Positions 1 through 9,470 of a DNA stretch of 56,179 nt are shown here, piece by piece. The stretch lies in assembly GCA_023700255.1 (NCBI GenBank), contig JAJPRD010000007.1:1-56179 (forward strand). Reading direction: 5' to 3'. The translations under genes and the position numbers were made by a program. Source of the DNA: Candidatus Thalassarchaeaceae archaeon. GTDB taxonomy: Archaea > Thermoplasmatota > Poseidoniia > Poseidoniales > Thalassarchaeaceae. Every line of letters starts with the position of its first letter. Position 1 is the first letter of the stretch. The notes beneath the pieces are model-generated. The model was given only the letters and a program-made list of their open reading frames with translations. It made no database searches and was not told the origin of the DNA.

Positions 1-197
1 CAACCTGCATCTCTTGGAGGCGAAGTTTCGACATACCCCTATGGTTCATCGAAGGCTCGTTTGCGCCGCCCTCAGACTTCAGGTCACCATTATTGACGAT
101 TTGTGAATAGCAGAGCACGTCAACACTCCCCCTAGCCCATATGAGCGTCTTAAGGGACACATTTTAATGAAACCCTAACAAGTTGTAGGGAATTTAT

Positions 198-587
198 TCA
201 TTCAGCATCATATTTAGAGGGACAACCAGTCTGAATAGAATTAGCTGAAATTGTCCATTTACCATCTTGTTGTATAAGATCGCCCTTAACTGCAATTACA
301 TAGCCTTCAGCGAAACCATCAGGTAATGCGACTGAAGATATATCGATGAATATTTGACTTTCTTCATTTGATCCTTGTAAAATAAAGATTTTTGATTGAT
401 CATCTACTGAACCTTCTAGTACAGTACCTCTAAGATGAACTTCTTCAGAAGTAAATTCATTTGGTGATGCCATAACTTCATCAACTGTATACTGTACTTC
501 TGGGTCTATACTTATGAACATCAAAGAAATTAGAACTAACAGAGCAACTCCGACGATTAATAATCGAGTTCCCCTAGTAGCTGCCAT
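198..587 (-). CDS. CcmE-like OB-fold membrane-anchored protein
   Basis: N-terminal TM helix, then VHLRGTVLEGSVDD...FILQG...IDISSVALPDGFAEGYVIAVKGDL, which resembles the CcmE pattern (G.V..GS....F.v.......V.y.G.LPd.F.eG..vvv.G). Start moved to the internal MAATRG because the longer ORF has a non-signal N-terminus. Confidence 0.6.
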   Translation of the reverse strand: MAATRGTRLLIVGVALLVLISLMFISIDPEVQYTVDEVMASPNEFTSEEVHLRGTVLEGSVDDQSKIFILQGSNEESQIFIDISSVALPDGFAEGYVIAVKGDLIQQDGKWTISANSIQTGCPSKYDAE

Positions 588-627
588 AATGTACGCAACC
601 GAATTATACTGATGAGGTTTATGATTA

Positions 628-1731
628 TCATTTATGGTAATAACCAACTGCTTCTTGAATATTCAAAAAATTATTTTCCTTTACTTTTCTCTTTAAACCT
701 TTAACAATATGAGAAACTACTGAAGGTCCCTGAAATACTAAAGCAGAATATAATTGAATTAATGAAGCACCAGAATTTATCATATCCCATGCTGATTCGG
801 GAGAATCTATACCACCTACACCTACTATAGGGATCTTAGATTCAGTATAATCATACAATAAATTAACCACTTCTAATGAACGAGATTTCAGAGGTCTACC
901 AGATAGCCCTCCAGTTTGCGCGAATACAGAGCGCGATTGAGAGTTTTTAGGGACATATCTGGAAATAGTCGTATTCGTAGCTACAAAACCATCAACTCCT
1001 GATTTGAGAGCGGTTTCTGCGGAATTAAGTAATTGTTCATTTTCCATATCTGGTGAAAATTTTAACAAAATTGGTTTATAGTTCCCTTTTCTTTCACGAA
1101 CATTATTACAGGCTGAGAGTACTTTTGACAAATGTTCTTCTTCTTGCAATTCTCGTAGACCTGGGGTATTAGGTGAAGAAATATTTAGAACAAAAAAGTC
1201 AGAATAATCCCATAAAATATCCAGAGTTGATGAATAATCACCAGGTGCGTCATCATTAGAGACTTTTTTCGAACGGCCTATATTGGCAGCAATAGGATTG
1301 TTTGGCCATTGCCCCTTGGATTTTCTGTCAACTAAACTTTCCCTAACAGCTAAAGCTCCGGGGTTATTAAATCCCATTCGATTAACCAATGCATTTTCTT
1401 TATTTGCCCTAAACATCCTCGGCTTGGGATTACCATCCTGAGGGAATCTTGTAATCCCACCATATTCCATCCAAGAGAAACCTAGAGATGGCCATCCAGA
1501 AAGGGCTTGAGCCTTTTTATCAAAACCTGCTGCAAGTCCCAATGGATGATGAAAAGGCATACCGAATACAGTAGTAGGTAATTCAGGTGATTGGTAAAGA
1601 GATTCAAGAATACCTCTACCAATTGAAGTCTGACCTATTTTAGTCAATGACGAGACTCCAACTGAATGTGCTTTTTCGGAATCAATAAGGCGAAGCATTG
1701 GCCTTCCAAATATCCGATATGGCAGTCCCAT
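628..1731 (-). CDS. pyrD: Dihydroorotate dehydrogenase, class 2 (quinone-type)
   Basis: Motifs PLGLAAGFDKKAQ, FSWMEYGGITRFPQDGNPKPRMFR, NRMGFNN, NISSPNTPGLRELQ, KFSPD, GGLSGRPLKSRSLEVV, PIVGVGGIDSPESAWDMINSGASLIQLYSALVFQGP. Confidence 0.93.
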   Translation of the reverse strand: MGLPYRIFGRPMLRLIDSEKAHSVGVSSLTKIGQTSIGRGILESLYQSPELPTTVFGMPFHHPLGLAAGFDKKAQALSGWPSLGFSWMEYGGITRFPQDGNPKPRMFRANKENALVNRMGFNNPGALAVRESLVDRKSKGQWPNNPIAANIGRSKKVSNDDAPGDYSSTLDILWDYSDFFVLNISSPNTPGLRELQEEEHLSKVLSACNNVRERKGNYKPILLKFSPDMENEQLLNSAETALKSGVDGFVATNTTISRYVPKNSQSRSVFAQTGGLSGRPLKSRSLEVVNLLYDYTESKIPIVGVGGIDSPESAWDMINSGASLIQLYSALVFQGPSVVSHIVKGLKRKVKENNFLNIQEAVGYYHK

Positions 1732-1784
1732 TAGGAAGTCGGTTCAACCGACACTCTTCAAGCGTTGCGCACTTCGGAAGAATC

Positions 1785-2192
1785 ATGATGAGTTCTTCAG
1801 AGGATGCAGCAGTTTCCGAATTGGCAAGAAGAATTCTTAGATCTAATGGGCTTACAATAATTCACAATGGAGAATTATCCGAACAAATTGAACAATTATC
1901 TTTTGAATTATCAGATAGAGCGCCTAAAATAGTTTTTGGGATTAAGGGTCAGATTAATAGTTCAAACAAAATCATTTTTGAAAATAAAAATACCGGTGAT
2001 GGCATGATTTCTATAAGTCCTCCGAATTCGTTGGAAATTGTATGGATAAAAGGAGGACTTAATGTCTGGGAAAAACTTCGTCAAAAAATTATAGAATTAG
2101 GTGCAGCTGGTTATCCAGGGTGCGTAGGTTGTGCAGGCCCTGCTGCAAGTGAACCATGGGATGAAGAATATTCGAGAAATGAAATTTTATGA
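1785..2192 (+). CDS. Hypothetical protein with C-terminal GYPGCVGCAGPAA motif
   Basis: Intact ORF; start reassigned to MMSSSEDAAV, clear of pyrD. CxxC near the C-terminus; family not recognised. Confidence 0.6.
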   Translation: MMSSSEDAAVSELARRILRSNGLTIIHNGELSEQIEQLSFELSDRAPKIVFGIKGQINSSNKIIFENKNTGDGMISISPPNSLEIVWIKGGLNVWEKLRQKIIELGAAGYPGCVGCAGPAASEPWDEEYSRNEIL

Positions 2193-2317
2193 CTTGGCTA
2201 CGCGCGCTCACGTACGCGCACGCGCTTTGTAACAAACTGGTTTGACTCAAGTTTATACAGTTAGTATTGTGCCACCACGAATAATGGTCGATGCTAAGAT
2301 ATTGACTAAGTGAATAG

Positions 2318-4585
2318 GTGGTTATTGTGAAACTGATGATTCTCGAGTCTGGTGCTAAAGCAAAGACAGTGAAGAAATACTTAGGTAAAGGATGGATTGT
2401 CCAAGCTTGTGGAGGCCATGTACAAGACCTTCCTTCCAAAGGAAGTAAAGGATCTTCAAAATCCATGTGGGATTCAGAAAGAAATGTATTACCAGATCCA
2501 CCATGGGGATGGACTTCTGGAGCACAAAAGAAAATAACAGACTTAGTTAAGAAAGCAAAGTCATCCAAAGTTGATGAAGTGTTCATTGCAACTGACCCTG
2601 ATAGAGAAGGAGAATTTATTGCTTGGAGACTAAGTATGATTTTTGCTAAATTCCCATCTCAAAAAAGAGTGACATTTAATGAAATTACTGAGAAATCAGT
2701 CAAACACGCTATTGAAAATGCAAGGGATATTGATACTGCTTTAGTTGATTCGGCCAAAGTAAGGCGATTTATGGACAGATTAGTGGGTTTTGAATGTTCA
2801 AGGTTTTCGAGATCTTGGAAACTAGCATCAATGGGGCGAGTGCAAACTCCAACATTAGGATTCATAGTTGAAAGAGAAATATTACGTGACCAACATGTAC
2901 CTATAAGTTATTACAGTGTTAATTTCGATTCAAATGATATTAATTTCAAAATTAGATTCCATGAAAAAGATGACCCTGAGGCTTGGCTAGATGATGCAGG
3001 GAAACATTTCCCTGACAGAACCTTTAATGAAGAATTAGCTAGAGATGCTATTTCTAAATTAAATATAAATAAAACAATAAAAATTCAATCTGTTAAAGAA
3101 GGAAAGAATAAAAGAAGTCCCAAACCACCATTTACTACTGATACAATGCTGCAATCTGCAAGTTCAAATCTAGGTTGGTCAGTAGCCAGAACAAGTTCAG
3201 TTGCAGGAGAACTATACAATTCTGGACATGTCACTTATATCCGTACTGATTCTACAAGAACAAATGAAGATGCTAGAAAAACTATCAAGGATTTCATTAA
3301 AGAAAAATATGGAGAAAATCATTTAGGACCAGGTGCATTAGGAGCAGATGCTAAGAAAGGCAGTTCTAATGTTCAAGATGCTCACGAAGCGATTAGACCT
3401 ACAAGACCCGAGGTACCTCAATTGAGTGATGTCAAAGATGATCAACAATTACTATACCAACTAATATGGTCAAGATTTGCGGGTAGTCAAATGTCTAACT
3501 CAATACGTGAAACAAGAAGTATACAAGCAACCACAGATAACTTAGACAAAAAAATTACAGGCACAGCATCATGGAGAATTCATCCAGGATGGGAGGCAGT
3601 ATACGGATTATACCATAAAGAAGTGAAGTTAGAACCTCCAGAATCTAAACTTACAAACGGATCAATATGGGAATTGGAATTTGGCGATGAAAGCCCTAAA
3701 TTAATCGATGATGAAACAAAACCTCCTAGGAGATTCTCAGAAAGTTCAATAGTTCAAGAAATGAAAAAAGAGGGGATTGGAAGGCCTTCTACATATGTAT
3801 CCACTATTCAAACACTGAATAAAAGAAAATATGTTGAAAATAATAGCGGTGCACTGATTCCGACTGATGCAGGTAGAACAATGTGGCTAGAAGTTGTTCC
3901 ATTTTATAATGAACAAAATGAAAATGGTCTTTTTGCTGCACAATTCACTGCTAAAATGGAAGCTGACCTTGACACTATAGAAAACGATACCCAGTCAGCT
4001 CCTAAAGTATGGCATGACTTTGTCGATGTTTTCAAGGAAATGAATGATGTTGCCAAAACTAAGAAAAGAAGTATCCCCTCAAAAAGACAAATTGAATTAC
4101 TAAATAATTTAGTAAAAAACATGAGTGATGATGATGTATTCAAGTCTTTACAAGGCAAGAAACCTGAAGAATTAACAGGGGAAGAAATGAGACTTACTCT
4201 TGACAAAATAATACAAGAGGGAGGAGATTTCCCAGCTAGTGATAAACAAATGAAATTGATAATAAAATTAGCAGATCAACTAGGTCACAATCTTGAAGAA
4301 ATCTGTAAAATGTCGGAAACAGATGACATAAACAAATTGACCGGAGGAAAAGATGGTACTGCCAGTAATTTAATTGATATTTTGATAAAACAAAGTCAAT
4401 TATTACCTGCTTCGGAACCACAAGTGAAATTAGTTAACAAATTAGCAGTAAGAGAAGAAGTTCCATTAAGTGATATCCTATCTATTGCAGATATTGTATC
4501 TATTGATGAAATGACTAAACAGGATGCAAGTAAAATCATAGACACTATTATGAAAAAGAATAAAAAATCTAAGAAAAAGAAGTGA
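2318..4585 (+). CDS. topA: DNA topoisomerase I (type IA) with repeat-containing C-terminal extension
   Basis: Toprim motif (ILESGAKAKTVKKYLG, ATDPDREGEFIAW), MGRVQTPTLGFIVERE, active-site region GHVTYIRTDSTR, DAHEAIRPT, KKEGIGRPSTYVSTIQTL. GTG start; 2327 GTG is an alternative. Confidence 0.95.
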   Translation: MVIVKLMILESGAKAKTVKKYLGKGWIVQACGGHVQDLPSKGSKGSSKSMWDSERNVLPDPPWGWTSGAQKKITDLVKKAKSSKVDEVFIATDPDREGEFIAWRLSMIFAKFPSQKRVTFNEITEKSVKHAIENARDIDTALVDSAKVRRFMDRLVGFECSRFSRSWKLASMGRVQTPTLGFIVEREILRDQHVPISYYSVNFDSNDINFKIRFHEKDDPEAWLDDAGKHFPDRTFNEELARDAISKLNINKTIKIQSVKEGKNKRSPKPPFTTDTMLQSASSNLGWSVARTSSVAGELYNSGHVTYIRTDSTRTNEDARKTIKDFIKEKYGENHLGPGALGADAKKGSSNVQDAHEAIRPTRPEVPQLSDVKDDQQLLYQLIWSRFAGSQMSNSIRETRSIQATTDNLDKKITGTASWRIHPGWEAVYGLYHKEVKLEPPESKLTNGSIWELEFGDESPKLIDDETKPPRRFSESSIVQEMKKEGIGRPSTYVSTIQTLNKRKYVENNSGALIPTDAGRTMWLEVVPFYNEQNENGLFAAQFTAKMEADLDTIENDTQSAPKVWHDFVDVFKEMNDVAKTKKRSIPSKRQIELLNNLVKNMSDDDVFKSLQGKKPEELTGEEMRLTLDKIIQEGGDFPASDKQMKLIIKLADQLGHNLEEICKMSETDDINKLTGGKDGTASNLIDILIKQSQLLPASEPQVKLVNKLAVREEVPLSDILSIADIVSIDEMTKQDASKIIDTIMKKNKKSKKKK

Positions 4586-4632
4586 GATTAGAATTAGAAG
4601 ATATCAATAAGGCTAGGCCACTGAATAGTGAT

Positions 4633-5841
4633 ATGAATGACTACGATTATGACGTAGTCATTGTTGGTGCTGGGCCAGTAGGTGGCTATCTTTCTAGGAG
4701 ATTAACGGAAAATGGAATTACTGTTTTAATTTTAGAAGAACATGCAGAAATTGGAAGACCTTTTCAATGTGCAGGATTAATTAACCCAAAAGCAATGAGT
4801 TTAGTGCAATTAGAAAACACTGTACTGACACCAATTTGGGGGGCAAGAATTTATAGCCCTGAGGGTACTTTAGTAGAAATCGGACATGAAGATAAAATTA
4901 GAACTTGGTCGGTATGTAGAAAATTATTCGATGAAGCAGTGGTAATGCAGGGAATAGAATCTGGAGCAGAACTATGGGTTTCAAGTAAGCCAATAAAACT
5001 TGAAATAACTAATGAGGCTGTTGAACTCGAGATTAGAACGCCTGAAGGAACAAAGAATGTAAGATCGAAAATGATATGTGGAGCAGATGGTGCTCATTCT
5101 TGGGTTCGAAGAACTCTACGATTAGGTCGTCCAAAAGAAACTATGATTGGTATGCAAATAGAAGTTACCGGTTACCAAGGTGTCGAGGGAAAACTTGACA
5201 TGTATACTGGCTCTAACATTTCACCAGGATTTTTTGCATGGGCCATACCATCTGGAGAAACTACAAGGATTGGTGTTTGGAGCCAAACAAAATATATCGG
5301 AGATGAATCTTGTGAAGATTTATTGATTAAATTAATGAAAACAGGGAAATGGAGCCATCGATTTAAAGATTGTAAAGAAGTTGGTAGATTTGTCGGCTCG
5401 GTACCAAGTGGAATTCTCAAGAAAACTACTTCTAGGAGAGCAGCATTATTTGGAGACGCAGCTGGTATATGCAAACCAACAACAGGAGGAGGAATCGGCC
5501 CGGGTTTTTCTCATATTGATTTAATTATTGAAGATTTAGTAGAATCAATAAATAAAAATATTTTAGATTCCAAAGAACTGAAAAATATTGATAAGAAACT
5601 AGATAAAATGAGAAAATCTCAAAATAGAGCAAGGGGCCTTAGAGATGCTTTTTTATCGCAATCGGATGATAAAGAATTAGAAGAAATATTCAAAATTTGG
5701 GCCAAACCAGAAGTAATATCTATGATTAATGAAGTAGGAGAAATAGAAAACCCAATACCATTAGGAACAAAAATGCTTAAAGAAATACCTGAATTTAGGA
5801 AGTTAGCTGGTAAGGCAATTAGATCAGTTTTATGGAGTTGA
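4633..5841 (+). CDS. Geranylgeranyl reductase family FAD-dependent oxidoreductase
   Basis: YDVVIVGAGPVGGYLSRRLTENGITVLILEEHAEIGRPFQCAGLI, GADGAHSWVRR, GDAAGICKPTTGGGIGPG. The ORF could also start at 4582 (GTG overlapping the topA stop). Confidence 0.85.
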   Translation: MNDYDYDVVIVGAGPVGGYLSRRLTENGITVLILEEHAEIGRPFQCAGLINPKAMSLVQLENTVLTPIWGARIYSPEGTLVEIGHEDKIRTWSVCRKLFDEAVVMQGIESGAELWVSSKPIKLEITNEAVELEIRTPEGTKNVRSKMICGADGAHSWVRRTLRLGRPKETMIGMQIEVTGYQGVEGKLDMYTGSNISPGFFAWAIPSGETTRIGVWSQTKYIGDESCEDLLIKLMKTGKWSHRFKDCKEVGRFVGSVPSGILKKTTSRRAALFGDAAGICKPTTGGGIGPGFSHIDLIIEDLVESINKNILDSKELKNIDKKLDKMRKSQNRARGLRDAFLSQSDDKELEEIFKIWAKPEVISMINEVGEIENPIPLGTKMLKEIPEFRKLAGKAIRSVLWS

Positions 5842-5845
5842 ATCT

Positions 5846-6943
5846 GTGGAAGAATCAGTGCAAAGAATTCGTTATCCTCCTTTCGAACACTCTGATATGA
5901 TTCCAAAAGAAATCCCAATCATAGAGATAATATTAGAATCGGAAAATACCCCTCCACCCCCATTTAAAATAGGTAAAGATGATGATTGGTTAGTAGAGTG
6001 GACGAAAATAAGTAAAGAGAATAAAGGATTACCTAGGATAAAGGGAGATGTTTCGAAAGAAACTTTTCCATTTCTAATGAGAACTAGAAATGGTTGGTAT
6101 ATTGATCCTGACCCAATGCATTATAGAGCACGAAAAATGATTACACCAGCAGTGGTTCTAATAATCTCCACCTTGTTTTTAAGAGCAGTTACCCCTGCTA
6201 TTAAAGAAATAAAATTACTCTTGCCAATATTAGATCTTTTAAGTTACTCAATTAGAATAGGTCAACTGGATTATCCATTTTTTCTTTTTATTGCGTTTCC
6301 AATATTCGTATCACCAATGCTTTTCAGAATGATAGCAAATATGAGAGATATTAAGAGGCAAAATCAATTAATTACGAATCCTATTACTCCGCCTGAGATA
6401 ACTATCGATAAAAGTGCGAATGAAATTAAAATATCTAAATTAAAAATACCTAAAGGACTTGAAATAAAGAGAGCTAGGATACAAGTGGGAATTGCAGTTC
6501 CTGAAAGAAGAATGATTTTGCAATCTCAAGGTAAAAATGAAGGTGAACAAACAATACCTGGGATGTCAACTGCATTACCTGAAAGAAGAATTACTACTGG
6601 AGAAGAACTTGGTACAGGAGTTGGTGAATCTACACCTATGACTGTAGCTCATAGAAGATTAATGATGTTAGAACCTATGAGAGTTCTCGACCCTGGTCCA
6701 TGGGTTGATTTAACCGATTTAAGAGAAAAAGAAATAATTTTACATGGACCTGATGAATTATGGCCAGGATCTATTTACTCGGGATTAATAGCAGTACATT
6801 GGGAATTAATTTTAGAGTTTAAGACAAATGATGGCACCAATATGAAATGGGTCAGACCTTTGATAATGGATAATTACCATCATAGAATCGATATTAACAC
6901 ACTACCGGTGAAAAGTGGAAGATTAGAACTCTCTGATTATTAA
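5846..6943 (+). CDS. Hypothetical membrane protein
   Basis: Intact ORF with two hydrophobic segments (MITPAVVLIISTLFLRAV; YPFFLFIAFPIFVSPMLF) and a large hydrophilic C-terminal domain. Confidence 0.65.
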   Translation: MEESVQRIRYPPFEHSDMIPKEIPIIEIILESENTPPPPFKIGKDDDWLVEWTKISKENKGLPRIKGDVSKETFPFLMRTRNGWYIDPDPMHYRARKMITPAVVLIISTLFLRAVTPAIKEIKLLLPILDLLSYSIRIGQLDYPFFLFIAFPIFVSPMLFRMIANMRDIKRQNQLITNPITPPEITIDKSANEIKISKLKIPKGLEIKRARIQVGIAVPERRMILQSQGKNEGEQTIPGMSTALPERRITTGEELGTGVGESTPMTVAHRRLMMLEPMRVLDPGPWVDLTDLREKEIILHGPDELWPGSIYSGLIAVHWELILEFKTNDGTNMKWVRPLIMDNYHHRIDINTLPVKSGRLELSDY

Positions 6944-8115
6944 TTTTGAATAGGTATAGTTGCTATAAGATTTTTTTCTTCTATTATTATAGTGTCTAGA
7001 ATATTATAATCTGAGTCTCTCTTAATAGGTGTAAAGCCGGCTCTGAATATTGAATCTTGCAGTTCTTCTTCCTTGGCTAAGGTTTTTTTTGTTCCTGAGG
7101 CAGATACTACATTTTCTTCCATCATTGTAGAACCTGCATCATCAGCACCTGCTAGAATTGCCATTTGAGCAACGCCTAAACCCATTGTTGGCCAAGATGC
7201 TTGAATATGATCGATATTATCAAAAAATAAACGAGAGATAGATATGTGTCGCAAATACTCTACAGGGCCTGCTCCCAACTCTACTCGATTACGACCTTTG
7301 TTTCTTTTACCAAAAGAATTGTTTTCTAATTGTACTGGCCAAGCGACGAATGAAGTGAAACCTACCCTGTCTAATGATAGAGCATGATCCTGCATATTTC
7401 TAATTCTCTCCATATGTAAAACCCTATGGTGATCTGTTTCCCCAAAGCCAAAAACATTAGTTGCAGAAGTCGTAAGACCTAGTTCTTGAGCCTCAGACAT
7501 AACCCTTAGCCAATTATCTGCTGAACCTTTCTTAGGAGATATATCAAGTCGGACATCATCAACTAACATTTCTGCACCACCACCTGGAAGACCATGCATA
7601 CCTACATCTGCTAATTGCTTAAGGACCTCAGAAGTATTCAAACCACAAACATCAGCAATCCCTTCAATTTCTATAGGAGAAAAACAATCAAGAGAAATTG
7701 TTGGATGTTTTTCACGAATATTAGATATTAAGTCCAAATACCAATCAAGACCTAGTTCTGGATTTACCCCTCCTTGCATAAGAATTCTAGACCCACCAAT
7801 GTTTTCTAACTCAGAAATTCTTTGGCTAATTTCTTCAAATGTTTGAGTATAAACTTCAGAATGCCCGGGTGGCCTATAAAAAGAACAAAATTGGCAATTA
7901 ATAGTACAAATATTTGTATAATTAATATTACGATCAACTAAGTAAGTAACTAAATTGCCTGGGACTTGTATTTTCCTCCTTTCAAGGGAAGCAAACATCA
8001 AATCATTAATATCTGCATCCTCATATAATATTGTAGCGTCCTCAACAGTAAGACGTGGAGGTTCAAGAGATAATTGCTCTGAGAGTATTTCTTTCCAGTT
8101 ACGCATGATTGTCAC
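6940..8115 (-). CDS. mqnC: Radical SAM protein, MqnC (dehypoxanthine futalosine cyclase)-like
   Basis: VTYLVDRNINYTNICTINCQFCSFYRPPG (CxxxCxxC), GLPGGGAEML, ISPKKGSADNWLRVM, GFTSFVAWPVQ, HIQASWPTMGLGVAQMAILAGADDAGSTMMEENVVSASG. Confidence 0.82.
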   Translation of the reverse strand: MTIMRNWKEILSEQLSLEPPRLTVEDATILYEDADINDLMFASLERRKIQVPGNLVTYLVDRNINYTNICTINCQFCSFYRPPGHSEVYTQTFEEISQRISELENIGGSRILMQGGVNPELGLDWYLDLISNIREKHPTISLDCFSPIEIEGIADVCGLNTSEVLKQLADVGMHGLPGGGAEMLVDDVRLDISPKKGSADNWLRVMSEAQELGLTTSATNVFGFGETDHHRVLHMERIRNMQDHALSLDRVGFTSFVAWPVQLENNSFGKRNKGRNRVELGAGPVEYLRHISISRLFFDNIDHIQASWPTMGLGVAQMAILAGADDAGSTMMEENVVSASGTKKTLAKEEELQDSIFRAGFTPIKRDSDYNILDTIIIEEKNLIATIPIQN

Positions 8116-9427
8116 TCAAACCTTGACCGACTAAAGCCTCTATTTCAGAAATTTCTTTTGGGCATTCGGAAGTTAAAACTAAGGGACCATTTTCGGTAAT
8201 AACTACGTCATCTTCGATGCGAATACCAATACCTGAATACCTAATTGGGATATCTATATCTTCTCTCCAACTTCCAAAATAGAGTCCTGGCTCAACAGTT
8301 AGAACCATACCTGGTTGTAATATTCTTTGAGGACCTTTGTCTCCTTGTCTACCACCACCAACATCATGTACATCTAGACCAAGTGAATGGCTTGTTCCAT
8401 GCATGAAATATTTCCTATATGGGCCATCATAGTTTTCCCCTAATGCTTCATCAAAAGTACAATTTAATATCCCTAATTCTATTAATCCCTTAGCAATTAC
8501 TTTCGATGCAGCATGATGGGATGAACTCCAAGGAGAACCTACTTTACAAGCTTCAATTGCTGCTAATTCAGCACTTAAAACTAGATTATATATTTCTTTC
8601 TGAGGATCAGTAAACTTACCATTTACTGGCCATGTCCTAGTAATATCCGACGCATAGCCCTCGACTTCACTACCAGCATCAACTAAAACTAAATCCCCAT
8701 TTTTGATTACTGAATTATTAGAATGGTAATGTAAAATAGTTGCATTATCACCACCTCCTACAATTGAACCATAGCTTGCACAACTTTTGTTAGAGGAAAA
8801 ATAAGCTTCGATGATTGATTGTATTTCCCATTCACCAATTCCAGAGAAACTTTTCTTCATTCCTTCAATATGGGCCTGGGATGCTAAAGAGGCAGATTTT
8901 TGCATTAATAGGATTTCTCCTTCGGACTTAATAACACGCATTTCATCTAAAATAACTCTAGGATCAATAACTTCCAATTCAGAAGATTGAATGATTTTAT
9001 CTAATGATTCATTAAGTCCTTTAATTGAATAAATTTTTTCGGATTTACTTATTTGGCCTGAAATAATGTTTTCCATATCATTTACCGAATATGCATCTTC
9101 AATAGGCCAATCAGAAGATGCTCCTTCGGTTCCAACTCTTCTCCCTTCCCATATCTCAGCCTTAGTATCTCTAGGCTGAACAAAAATAGAAGTAACCCAG
9201 GAATCTGATTTATAATATGCCATAAATATAGCATTTGGCTCTTTCCAGCCGCACAAATACAGAATATAAGAACTAGCACGATATGGAAAGGTTGTATCAT
9301 TAGAACGATAGCAAACAGGATTAGTTGGTATTAAAATTAAAGATTCTTTAGGTATATCTTTGAAGAAAATTTCTTGACGATTTTTATAATCATCATAAGG
9401 AAGTGGAAGTCTACTCGTAGTTCCCAT
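8099..9427 (-). CDS. pepP: Xaa-Pro aminopeptidase (M24 family)
   Basis: N-terminal aminopeptidase P-like region (RQEIFFKDIPKESLILIPTNP...FPYRASSYILYLCGW); M24 motifs VLVDAGSEVEGYASDITRTWPVNGKFT, MHGTSHSLGLDVHDVG, LTVEPGLYF, IRIEDDVVIT. Confidence 0.92.
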   Translation of the reverse strand: MGTTSRLPLPYDDYKNRQEIFFKDIPKESLILIPTNPVCYRSNDTTFPYRASSYILYLCGWKEPNAIFMAYYKSDSWVTSIFVQPRDTKAEIWEGRRVGTEGASSDWPIEDAYSVNDMENIISGQISKSEKIYSIKGLNESLDKIIQSSELEVIDPRVILDEMRVIKSEGEILLMQKSASLASQAHIEGMKKSFSGIGEWEIQSIIEAYFSSNKSCASYGSIVGGGDNATILHYHSNNSVIKNGDLVLVDAGSEVEGYASDITRTWPVNGKFTDPQKEIYNLVLSAELAAIEACKVGSPWSSSHHAASKVIAKGLIELGILNCTFDEALGENYDGPYRKYFMHGTSHSLGLDVHDVGGGRQGDKGPQRILQPGMVLTVEPGLYFGSWREDIDIPIRYSGIGIRIEDDVVITENGPLVLTSECPKEISEIEALVGQGLSDNHA

Positions 9428-9470
9428 AATATGATGGAGATGGGCATCTCTTATCTATTTGTGTAATACA

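Noticed and set aside
2089-2586. Minus-strand 165-aa ORF
   Set aside because: Overlaps the well-supported topA start and the upstream ORF; low-quality composition with no recognisable motif.
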